Shown here: piece by piece, positions 23,978 through 30,256 of the stretch
How the letters are laid out: each line of letters begins with the position of its first letter
Position numbering within the stretch: the stretch's first letter is position 1
From: Kitasatospora acidiphila
Lineage (GTDB): Bacteria; Actinomycetota; Actinomycetes; Streptomycetales; Streptomycetaceae
Reading direction: 5' to 3'
Length of the DNA: 64,000 bases
Assembly (NCBI RefSeq): GCF_006636205.1
Contig: NZ_VIGB01000003.1
Coordinates: 1,984,001 to 2,048,000, forward strand
Notes under the pieces: generated by a model
What the model was told of the DNA's origin: nothing
The model's database searches: none
What the model saw: only the letters and a program-made list of their open reading frames with translations
Position numbers and translations under genes: made by a program

Positions 23978-24805
23978 AGCGACGCGGGGATGGGGCGGGG
24001 CGTGCTGCACCAGGCCGCGGCGCCCGGCGGGTTGACGGTGGAACGCCGGATGCCGACCGCGGACCTCGCCCGCCACGTGGAGTTCTACTGGATCGTCCGC
24101 TGGCGCCTCGACGGTGAACGGCCGCATGAGCAGAAGGTGTTGGCGCACCCCAACGTCCACCTGGCCTTCGAGGCCCCCGCCGGCCACCTCTACGGGGTGC
24201 AGCGCGGCCTCTTCGTGCGGCAACTGACCGGCGCCGGGCAGGTGTTCGGGGTGAAGTTCCGCCCGGGTGCGGCTCGCCCGCTGCTCGGGTTCCCGGTGGC
24301 CGACCTCGCCGACCGCGCGGTGCCCGTGGCCGAGCTGTTCGGCCCGGCCGCCACCGAGGTGGCGCGAACCGTGCTGGCCGGCACGGACGCTCTGGCGATG
24401 GCCGAGCACGCCGAACGCTTCCTGCGCGAACTCCTGCCGGAGCCGGATCCGGTGGCCGAGCAGGTGGCCGCGATCGTCGGCCGGATCACCGAATCGCCCG
24501 CGCTGTTCCGGGTGGACCAACTCGCCGCCGAACTGGGGCTGTCGGTGCGCAGCGTGCAGCGGCTGTTCGCGGAGTACGTGGGCGCCGCGCCGAAGTGGGT
24601 GCTGCGCCGGGCCCGGCTGCACGAGGCAGCGACCCGCGCGGAGCAGGGTGCGGGTGTCGACTGGGCCGCCCTGGCAGCCGAGTTGGGGTACGCCGACCAG
24701 GCGCACCTGACCCGCGACTTCACGGCCACGGTCGGCGTCTCACCGGCCGCCTATGCGAAGGGGGCGGCAACCGGCGAACCGGTCACCGCCCCTTCAAGCT
24801 GCTAG
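23975..24805 (+). CDS. AraC-family transcriptional regulator
   Basis: This 276-residue regulator has an N-terminal sensor domain (residues about 20-150, FYWIVRWRLDGERPHEQKVLAHPNVHLAFE) of the kind often called DUF6597. The C-terminal AraC double HTH follows: FRVDQLAAELGLSVRSVQRLFAEYVGAAPKWVLRRARLHEAA, then LAAELGYADQAHLTRDFTATVGVSPAAYA. The gene is apparently leaderless. The divergent TIGR03086 gene and the 14-bp repeats between them suggest it controls that gene. Confidence 0.87.
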   Translation: MSDAGMGRGVLHQAAAPGGLTVERRMPTADLARHVEFYWIVRWRLDGERPHEQKVLAHPNVHLAFEAPAGHLYGVQRGLFVRQLTGAGQVFGVKFRPGAARPLLGFPVADLADRAVPVAELFGPAATEVARTVLAGTDALAMAEHAERFLRELLPEPDPVAEQVAAIVGRITESPALFRVDQLAAELGLSVRSVQRLFAEYVGAAPKWVLRRARLHEAATRAEQGAGVDWAALAAELGYADQAHLTRDFTATVGVSPAAYAKGAATGEPVTAPSSC

Positions 24806-24808
24806 CGG

Positions 24809-26245
24809 TCAGACCGCCGGAGCCGGGTAGGTCGGGTACTCGACGCCGGAGACGTACTGGACGACCCGGATGACCTGGCAGGAGTAGCCGAACTCGTTGT
24901 CGTACCACAGGTAGAGGATGGCGTTGTCGCCGTCCACCTTGGTGGCACCGGCATCGACGATCGAGGCGTGCCGCGAGCCGATGAAGTCGCTGGAGACCGC
25001 GTCGGGCGAGTCGATGAAGTCGATCTGGCGACGCAGCGGCGAGGTCAGCGACACCTCGCGCAGGTAGTCGAGCACGTCCTCGCGGTTGGTCTCGGTGGCC
25101 AGCTGCAGGTTGAGGATCGCGATCGAGACGTCCGGCACCGGCACGCGGATCGAGCTGCCGGAGATCTTCGCCTTGAGGTCCGGCAGCGCCTTGGCGACGG
25201 CCGAGGCGGCACCGGTCTCGGTGATCACCATGTTCAGCGGTGCCGAACGGCCGCGGCGGTCCGCCTTGTGGTAGTTGTCCAGCAGGTTCTGGTCGTTGGT
25301 GAACGAGTGGACGGTCTCCACGTGGCCGCGGAGCACGCCGTACTTGTCCTCCATCGCCTTCAGCGGCGGGACGATGGCGTTGGTGGTGCAGGACGCGCAG
25401 GACAGGATCTGCTCGTCCGGCTTGATGGTGTCGTGGTTGACGCCGTGCACGATGTTGGGCACGTCGCCCTTGCCCGGAGCGGTGAGCACGACCTTGGCGA
25501 TGCCGGGCTGCAGGTGCTTCGACAGGCCCTCGCGGTCACGCCACTTGCCGGTGTTGTCGATCAGGATGGCGTTGTCGATGCCGTACTCGGTGTAGTCGAC
25601 CTTGGTCGGGTCGTCCGAGTAGATGACCTTGATCGCGTTGCCGTTGGCGATGATGGTGCTGTTCGCCTCGTCAACGGTGATGGAGCCCGCGAACTGCCCG
25701 TGGATGGAGTCACGACGCAGCAGCGAGGCGCGCTTCACCAGGTCGTCGCCCCCGCTGTTGCGGACGACGATGGCGCGCAGCCGCAGGCCACCGGCCTTCT
25801 CGACCAGCAGGCGGGCCACCAGGCGGCCGATCCGGCCGAAGCCGTAGAGCACGACGTCGCGCGGCTCCTGGCGCTCCAGCTTGTTGGCACCCGTGGCGCC
25901 GGCGACGGCCTCGGCGGTGAACGCGGCCACCGAGAGGCCGCGGCTGTCGGCCTTGTAGGTGGCGGCCAGCATGCCGAGGTCGATCTGGGACGGACCCAGG
26001 TCGAGCGTGGTGAGGGCCTGGAGGAACGGCATGGTCTCGGTGATCGAGAGCTCTTCGCCGGCGATCTGGCGGGCGAACCGGTGGGTCTTGAGGATGCTGA
26101 CCACCGACTTGTTCACCAGGGAGCGGCTGTGCAACAGGACAGTGACGTCCCGCTCCCGGTGCAGTCGGCCGATGATCGGAATCATCGCCTCCGCGATCTC
26201 CTCGCGGTTCTTCCAGTCCGTGAACACGTCGTCGTTGACAGTCAC
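24809..26245 (-). CDS. gap: Glyceraldehyde-3-phosphate dehydrogenase, long form
   Basis: This 478-residue enzyme is of the longer GAPDH class found in actinobacteria. It has an N-terminal extension of about 125 residues before the Rossmann domain (DVVLYGFGRIGRLVARLLVEKAGG). The catalytic block is SCASCTTNAIVPPLKAMEDKYG, with the phosphate site in VHSFTNDQNLLDNYHKADRRGRSAPLN. The C-terminus has WYDNEFGYSCQVIRVVQYV. It oxidises glyceraldehyde-3-phosphate with NAD(P) in glycolysis or the reverse. The GTG at 26245 fits the family N-terminus (VNDDVFTDWKNREEIAEAMIP). A four-codon minimal frame, ATG GAC TTG TGA, overlaps this start. A TACGAT -10 box lies at 26286-26281. Confidence 0.9.
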   Translation of the reverse strand: MTVNDDVFTDWKNREEIAEAMIPIIGRLHRERDVTVLLHSRSLVNKSVVSILKTHRFARQIAGEELSITETMPFLQALTTLDLGPSQIDLGMLAATYKADSRGLSVAAFTAEAVAGATGANKLERQEPRDVVLYGFGRIGRLVARLLVEKAGGLRLRAIVVRNSGGDDLVKRASLLRRDSIHGQFAGSITVDEANSTIIANGNAIKVIYSDDPTKVDYTEYGIDNAILIDNTGKWRDREGLSKHLQPGIAKVVLTAPGKGDVPNIVHGVNHDTIKPDEQILSCASCTTNAIVPPLKAMEDKYGVLRGHVETVHSFTNDQNLLDNYHKADRRGRSAPLNMVITETGAASAVAKALPDLKAKISGSSIRVPVPDVSIAILNLQLATETNREDVLDYLREVSLTSPLRRQIDFIDSPDAVSSDFIGSRHASIVDAGATKVDGDNAILYLWYDNEFGYSCQVIRVVQYVSGVEYPTYPAPAV

Positions 26246-26439
26246 AAGTCCATCTCTCGATTGAGCTAGAGGGTGCTCACATCGTAGCCAGAAGGATGTT
26301 CGACTTCCGCAATCGGCCCTGGTGAGCAGCGTCACTGCACCTCGCTGCCGACCGGAACGGGCGGAGGCCGGGGTGTGCGCCACCCTGGCCCTCCGCCCGT
26401 GGTCAAGCACGCGGCACGGGCCCAACTCGCCGATGACGG

Positions 26440-27167
26440 CGATGGCGATGATGCGGACAGCCACGCCCGGTACCGCTGCAGTGCCCGTCGCTGCTTCGGC
26501 TGGTCGGCCACCAGGGCAACCGCCGGGTGGGTGCCGGGCTTGGGGTCCCTGCCCCGGGCGAGGCGGTGCATCTGGTGGCGCACCTGCGCCATGGTGGCCA
26601 CCGAGGCGAGCGCCTTGTCGGACCAGGTCACCGGCCGCATCCGCTGGTCGGCCTCCCGCCCGGCACGCCAGCGGTCGGGCAGGTCCGGGCTGACGGCGAG
26701 GGCGGTGCCCATCCCGATGACCGCCACGCCGCCGGCCAGGACCTGTTCGGCGGTGTCGCGTGACGGGACGACCGAACCGGCTGCTGTGCCGCCCCAGGTC
26801 GAGAGCCGCCGCGGACGGGGCCCAGACGACGCCGGGCATCTCGGCCTGCACCTGGCGGCCCGGGTGGTTGATCTGCATCCACAGCGCCGCGCCGCCCGCC
26901 TTGCCTGCCTTGGCCCACTCGGTGAACGGCTCCAGCGGCGCGGCGTCGTCGAGCACGACGCCACCCGGGCCGGTCAGCGCTGCGGCGTGCACCATGACGT
27001 TGCCGGTGATCAGCAGCCCGGAACCGCCCGCGGCCCAGCGCCGCCATCCGCCCGTCGGGCAGTTGGCCGGGGCCGGCCAGGTCCTCCTGCATGGCCGCCT
27101 TCGCGATCCGGTTGCTCAGCACCGCCCCGGAGCGCAGGTGCAGCGGCGCGAACAGTTCGCTGGCCAT
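26440..27167 (-). pseudogene. NADH:flavin oxidoreductase (Old Yellow Enzyme family), decayed
   Basis: The ATG at 27167, with GGGAGAA upstream, begins a typical OYE N-terminus (ASELFAPLHLRSGAVLSNRIAKAAMQEDLAGPGQLP). Further matches continue in a second frame (PLEPFTEWAKAGKAGGAALWMQINHPGRQVQAEMPG). The C-terminal part is in a third frame (VLAGGVAVIGMGTALAVSPDLPDRWRAG, then RHQMHRLARGRDPKPG). At least two frameshifts are needed, and the central barrel with its FMN/substrate residues is missing. It abuts a chitinase fragment on the other strand at about 27185. Confidence 0.75.
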
Positions 27168-27189
27168 CCGGGTTCTCCCTGCCACCGAT

Positions 27190-27448
27190 TTACCAGGTCG
27201 AGAGGGACCCGACCGTCGCCTGGAAGACCGGGCTCTGGTTCTGGGACTCGCAGAACGGTGCCGGGTCGATGACCCCGCACGACGCCATCGTCAACAACAG
27301 GGGCTTCGGCGAGACCATCCGCAGCATCAACGGCGACCTGGAGTGCAACGGCAAGAACCCGGACGAGCGCAACGACCGCATCAATCTGTTCAAGCAGTTC
27401 GTCGGCGTCCTCGGCACCGGCGACGGCGGCGGCAACCTCTCCTGCTGA
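27190..27448 (+). pseudogene. GH19 chitinase C-terminal fragment
   Basis: About 86 codons match the end of class-IV/GH19 chitinases: VAWKTGLWFWDSQNGAGSMTPHDAIV, GFGETIRSINGDLECNGKNP, and the final GGGNLSC. The catalytic glutamates are upstream in the family and are absent here. No start codon or signal peptide exists. The fragment begins where the Old-Yellow-Enzyme relic ends, so the junction is a deletion or rearrangement point. A strong terminator follows. Confidence 0.8.
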
Positions 27449-27483
27449 AGAACTGACCTGCGCTGACTGGAGGCTGTCTGGCA

Positions 27484-27522
27484 CTGGAGTGGGACGTCGA
27501 CCGCACCGACGTCCCACTCCAG
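27484..27522 (+). terminator. Terminator after chitinase fragment
   Basis: Perfect 16-bp stem CTGGAGTGGGACGTCG (27484-27499) with its complement at 27507-27522 and a 7-nt loop. It probably still insulates the Y-RNA locus from upstream transcription. Confidence 0.75.
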
Positions 27523-27618
27523 CGGGCCATGCCCGGGCTCAGTGGCCCGCCTCCGCGCACCACCCACCACCCTGCGGAGCGCGGCGAATAATTCCGAACG
27601 CCTGTCTGAGACCCGCGC

Positions 27619-27624
27619 TAGAGT
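27619..27624 (+). promoter_or_regulatory. -10 box for Y-RNA transcript
   Basis: TAGAGT is placed so that a start 7 nt downstream would fall at 27631, exactly the first base of the Y-RNA closing stem. No convincing -35 box was seen. Confidence 0.45.
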
Positions 27625-27630
27625 GACGTC

Positions 27631-27767
27631 GTCCAGGTGCGAAGGCAGGGGTTACTTCCCTTTGGAGGACGGTGTTTCGGGTTCGAATCCCGGGCGTCGG
27701 GCGCGAGTCCGACGGTAGCTCAACGGTAGAGCACGTTATGTCACCTCAGCCGCTCTGATCTCTGGAC
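27631..27767 (+). ncRNA. Y-RNA-like RNA A with permuted tRNA-like head (YrlA type)
   Basis: This RNA of about 137 nt is closed by GTCCAG (27631-27636)/CTGGAC (27762-27767). Next comes GGTGCGAAGGCAGGGGTTACTTC, strikingly like the Ro-binding strand of vertebrate Y RNAs (CGAAGG-AG then GTTA-TC). GGC-A-GGGGT (27644-27652) pairs with ACCTC-A-GCC on the 3' side. The head holds a canonical T arm (27677-27693, loop TTCGAAT). A hairpin follows whose strands mimic an acceptor stem (27695-27702 with 27707-27714, GCGA tetraloop), then a D arm (GCTC-AACGGTA-GAGC, 27718-27732). The elements are those of a tRNA in circularly permuted order. A Ro60 gene follows, so this is a Y RNA that Ro would bind. Confidence 0.85.
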
Positions 27768-27808
27768 CCAAGCTTCACGCAACTTCACAGCATCACAGAT
27801 GCATTGCA

Positions 27809-27875
27809 CCTCCCGGTGCGCAGGGCTCGGCTACTTCTTTGAAAAGCTGCCGATCCCGCTTCAGATCTCGGGAGG
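27809..27875 (+). ncRNA. Y-RNA-like RNA B, minimal hairpin
   Basis: A 67-nt element is closed by CCTCCCG (27809-27815)/CGGGAGG (27869-27875). It repeats the A architecture: GGTGCGCAGGGC, then GGG-C-TCGGC pairing with GCCGA-T-CCC (3 bp, one mismatch, 5 bp). CTACTTC stands at the top, and CCGCTTCAGATCTC lies before the closing strand. It lacks the tRNA-like head and so looks like a Ro-binding stem alone. Confidence 0.7.
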
Positions 27876-27879
27876 CCGC

Positions 27880-28000
27880 AGCAGCAGGGCGCCCGGTGTG
27901 CGGGCAACGGTTACTTCTCTGGTGAAGCTCCCCCATGGGGGGCCGGGTTCGACTCCCGATACGACCGCCGCCGATGTGATCTCGGGTGCCCGCTGCTGCT
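27880..28000 (+). ncRNA. Y-RNA-like RNA C with T-arm head only
   Basis: The closing stem is GGGCGCCCG (27887-27895)/CGGGTGCCC (27983-27991), with possible extension AGCAGCA/TGCTGCT. The conserved 5' block GGTGTGCGGGCAACGGTTACTTC and 3' block CCGATGTGATCTC match RNAs A and B. The head contains a C-rich/G-rich hairpin (27928-27942) and a tRNA-type T arm CGGG-TTCGACT-CCCG (27944-27958), but no D arm. It ends 32 nt before the Ro60 start codon. Confidence 0.7.
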
Positions 28001-28031
28001 CAGCCTCCCCTCCACAGTGGGGGATCCTCTC

Positions 28032-29660
28032 TTGTCACGCTTCAACACCCGTACCGCGCGCCCGACCGCGACCTCACCGGTCGCCAGCACCGGGCGTACT
28101 ACCGCCAACCACCAGGGCGGCACCGGCTACCTGCGGGACGCCAAGTCCGAGCTGTTCCTGCTGGCCGTCGCCAACATGGTGGGCACCGACACCTTCTACG
28201 AGAACGCCCGCAACCGCGACGACCGCTACACCGCGCTCATCCGGCAGCTCGCCGTCGAAGACCCGCAGTGGACCGCCGAGTTGCTCAACTGGCTGCGCGG
28301 GAACGGAAATCTGCGCACCGCGGCGATCGTCGGGGCCGCCGAGTTCGTCAAGGCCCGCCTCGACGCCGGCGTCAACGAGCCCACCGCGCCCGGCAATCGC
28401 GCGGTCATCGGCTCCGTGCTCCAGCGCGCCGACGAGCCCGGCGAGTTGCTCGCCTACTGGACGGCCACCCACGGCCGCGCCGTTCCCAAGCCCGTGAAGC
28501 GCGGCATCGCCGACGCCGTCCAGCGGCTCTACAACGGCAAGGCGCTGCTCAAGTACGACACCGACAGCAAGGGTTACCGCTTCGGCGACGTCCTCAACCT
28601 GGTGCACGCCACGCCGGACGCGGACAAGCCGTGGCAGGGCGAGCTGTTCCGCTACGCGCTCGACCGGCGCCACCACCCGGACACCGCCGTCGTGCCGCCG
28701 TCCAACCGCACCCTCAGCGCGAACCAGCTGCTGCGCGAACTCCCCGTCGAGGAGCGGCGGGAGCTGCTGAGCCGCCCGGACGCCGTCGAGCAGCTGAACG
28801 CCGGCGGGTTCACCTGGGAGATGCTGGCCGGCTGGCTGCAGGGCCCGATGGACCGGCAGGCGTGGGAGGCGATCATCCCGTCGATGGGGTACATGGCGCT
28901 GCTCCGCAACCTGCGGAACTTCGACCAGGCCGGCGTCGGTGACGAGGTGGCCGAGCGGATCGCGGCCAAGCTGGCCGATCCGGAACAGGTGGCCCGCTCG
29001 CGGCAGTTGCCGATGCGGTTCTACTCCGCCTTCAACGCGGCCCCCTCGCTGCGCTGGTCCTGGGCGCTGGAGAAGGCGTTGACCGCGTCGCTGGCCAACA
29101 TCCCTCGGCTGGACGGTCGGACGCTGATCCTGGTGGACACCAGCGGCTCGATGGAGTCCGGGTTCTCCAAGGACGGCACCCTGATGCGCTGGGATGCGGC
29201 CGCCCTGTTCGGCATCGCCCTCGGCCACCGCTGCGAGCAGGCCGATGTGGTGTCGTTCTCCGCCGCCGGCACCTGGTACGGGCGCAGCTACGACCTGGTG
29301 AAGCCGTTCCCCCTGACCGCGGGCGGCTCGGTGCTGGCCGAGGTGCGGCGCTGGAAGGACGGCGGCTGGTTCATCGGCGGTGGCACCGAGACCGCGGCCG
29401 CGCTGCAGGCCACCTTCCGGGGCCACGACCGGGTGGTGATCGTGACCGACGAGCAGGCGGCGTCCGGAAACGTCGGCCAGGCCGTCCCGGCCTCGGTGCC
29501 CATGTACACCTGGAACCTGGCCGGCTACCGAACGGGCCACGCGCCATCGGGCGTTCACAATCGACACACTTTCGGCGGACTCACCGACGCGGCATTCCGC
29601 ATGGTGCCGCTGCTGGAGAGCGGGGTCAGCGGCGCCTGGCCGTGGGAGCAGCGCGCGTAG
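28032..29660 (+). CDS. rsr: Ro60 orthologue (TROVE + vWA domains), Rsr
   Basis: This 542-residue ring-shaped RNA-binding protein is of the Ro60/Rsr family, which binds Y RNAs and misfolded RNAs and can tether exoribonucleases. The TROVE HEAT-repeat domain covers about residues 25-340 (LRDAKSELFLLAVANMVGTDTFYE, LLNWLRGNGNLRTAAIVGAAEFVKA). The vWA domain begins at LILVDTSGSMESG with a complete MIDAS DxSxS. The TTG at 28032 is preferred: GGGGGAT lies at the right distance and it gives the family N-terminus SRFNTR. GTG at 28017 lacks a ribosome site. Three Y-RNA-like elements lie immediately upstream. Confidence 0.92.
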   Translation: MSRFNTRTARPTATSPVASTGRTTANHQGGTGYLRDAKSELFLLAVANMVGTDTFYENARNRDDRYTALIRQLAVEDPQWTAELLNWLRGNGNLRTAAIVGAAEFVKARLDAGVNEPTAPGNRAVIGSVLQRADEPGELLAYWTATHGRAVPKPVKRGIADAVQRLYNGKALLKYDTDSKGYRFGDVLNLVHATPDADKPWQGELFRYALDRRHHPDTAVVPPSNRTLSANQLLRELPVEERRELLSRPDAVEQLNAGGFTWEMLAGWLQGPMDRQAWEAIIPSMGYMALLRNLRNFDQAGVGDEVAERIAAKLADPEQVARSRQLPMRFYSAFNAAPSLRWSWALEKALTASLANIPRLDGRTLILVDTSGSMESGFSKDGTLMRWDAAALFGIALGHRCEQADVVSFSAAGTWYGRSYDLVKPFPLTAGGSVLAEVRRWKDGGWFIGGGTETAAALQATFRGHDRVVIVTDEQAASGNVGQAVPASVPMYTWNLAGYRTGHAPSGVHNRHTFGGLTDAAFRMVPLLESGVSGAWPWEQRA

Positions 29661-29737
29661 AAGTACCCGAGTTGCCATTGTCCGTGAACCGAAATGGCGT
29701 GATCCGACTCGGTCAACCAAGCTGCCCGGTAAGAGCG

Positions 29738-29765
29738 TTGACGAACTGAAGGCGGACGTTACGCT
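29738..29765 (+). promoter_or_regulatory. Sigma-70-type promoter for 29815 gene
   Basis: TTGACG (29738-29743) and TACGCT (29760-29765) are separated by 16 bp, close to the vegetative consensus, and lie about 45 bp upstream of the ATG at 29815. Confidence 0.5.
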
Positions 29766-29814
29766 CGCTGGGGTACGTCGTCATACCAGTTGGCACGGCT
29801 TTACGGAGGACTTC

Positions 29815-30111
29815 ATGGATTTCCTGGTCCGCATCGATGGCTCCCGCGTCTACGAACTGCCGGTCGAGGAGCGAAACGCCATCGTCGAAAAGGAGCACAC
29901 GCACGCGCATGAGCTCCACGCGGCCGGCGTGCTGAAGTACATCTGGCGGCAGCCCGGACAGCGCGCCAATGTCGGTATCTGGTCGGCCGCGGACGCGGAC
30001 GCGCTGGAGGCCGTGCTCGCCGGCCTGCCGATCCGCCCCTACGCGGAGATCGAGGTGTCCGCGCTGGCCACCCACCCGCTGACCCTGGAGTTCGCGGCCG
30101 CGCAGGCCTGA
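29815..30111 (+). CDS. Muconolactone delta-isomerase family protein
   Basis: This 98-residue ferredoxin-like-fold protein is of the muconolactone isomerase (CatC) size and pattern. The conserved N-terminus MDFLVRID is followed by EKEHTHAHELHAAGVLKYIWRQPGQRANVGIW and the C-terminal LPIRPYAEIEVSALATHPL. CatC isomerises muconolactone in the beta-ketoadipate pathway, but no catechol genes are nearby. It may act on another small lactone. It has its own promoter and a terminator at 30130, so it is monocistronic. Confidence 0.82.
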   Translation: MDFLVRIDGSRVYELPVEERNAIVEKEHTHAHELHAAGVLKYIWRQPGQRANVGIWSAADADALEAVLAGLPIRPYAEIEVSALATHPLTLEFAAAQA

Positions 30112-30129
30112 GCTGCGGCGTCGGTCAGC

Positions 30130-30186
30130 CACCGCGATCAGTCCCGCACTACACAACAGTAGAGCGGGGCTGATCGCGGTGTTTCT
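30130..30186 (+). terminator. Terminator after CatC-like gene
   Basis: 18-bp stem (30130-30147 with 30164-30181, one G-U) and a 16-nt loop, followed by TTTCTG. Confidence 0.75.
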
Positions 30187-30256
30187 GCCTGTCCGCATGG
30201 GTAGTTGGGCCTCTGCGGGCAGACGGCACGTGGAACTCGGCCGATGGGGGCAGCTC

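Noticed and set aside
27700..27740. Ordinary tRNA gene in the Y-RNA region (D-arm and T-arm sequences present)
   Set aside because: The arms are in the wrong order and there is no anticodon loop or free acceptor end; the permuted Y-RNA head explains them better.
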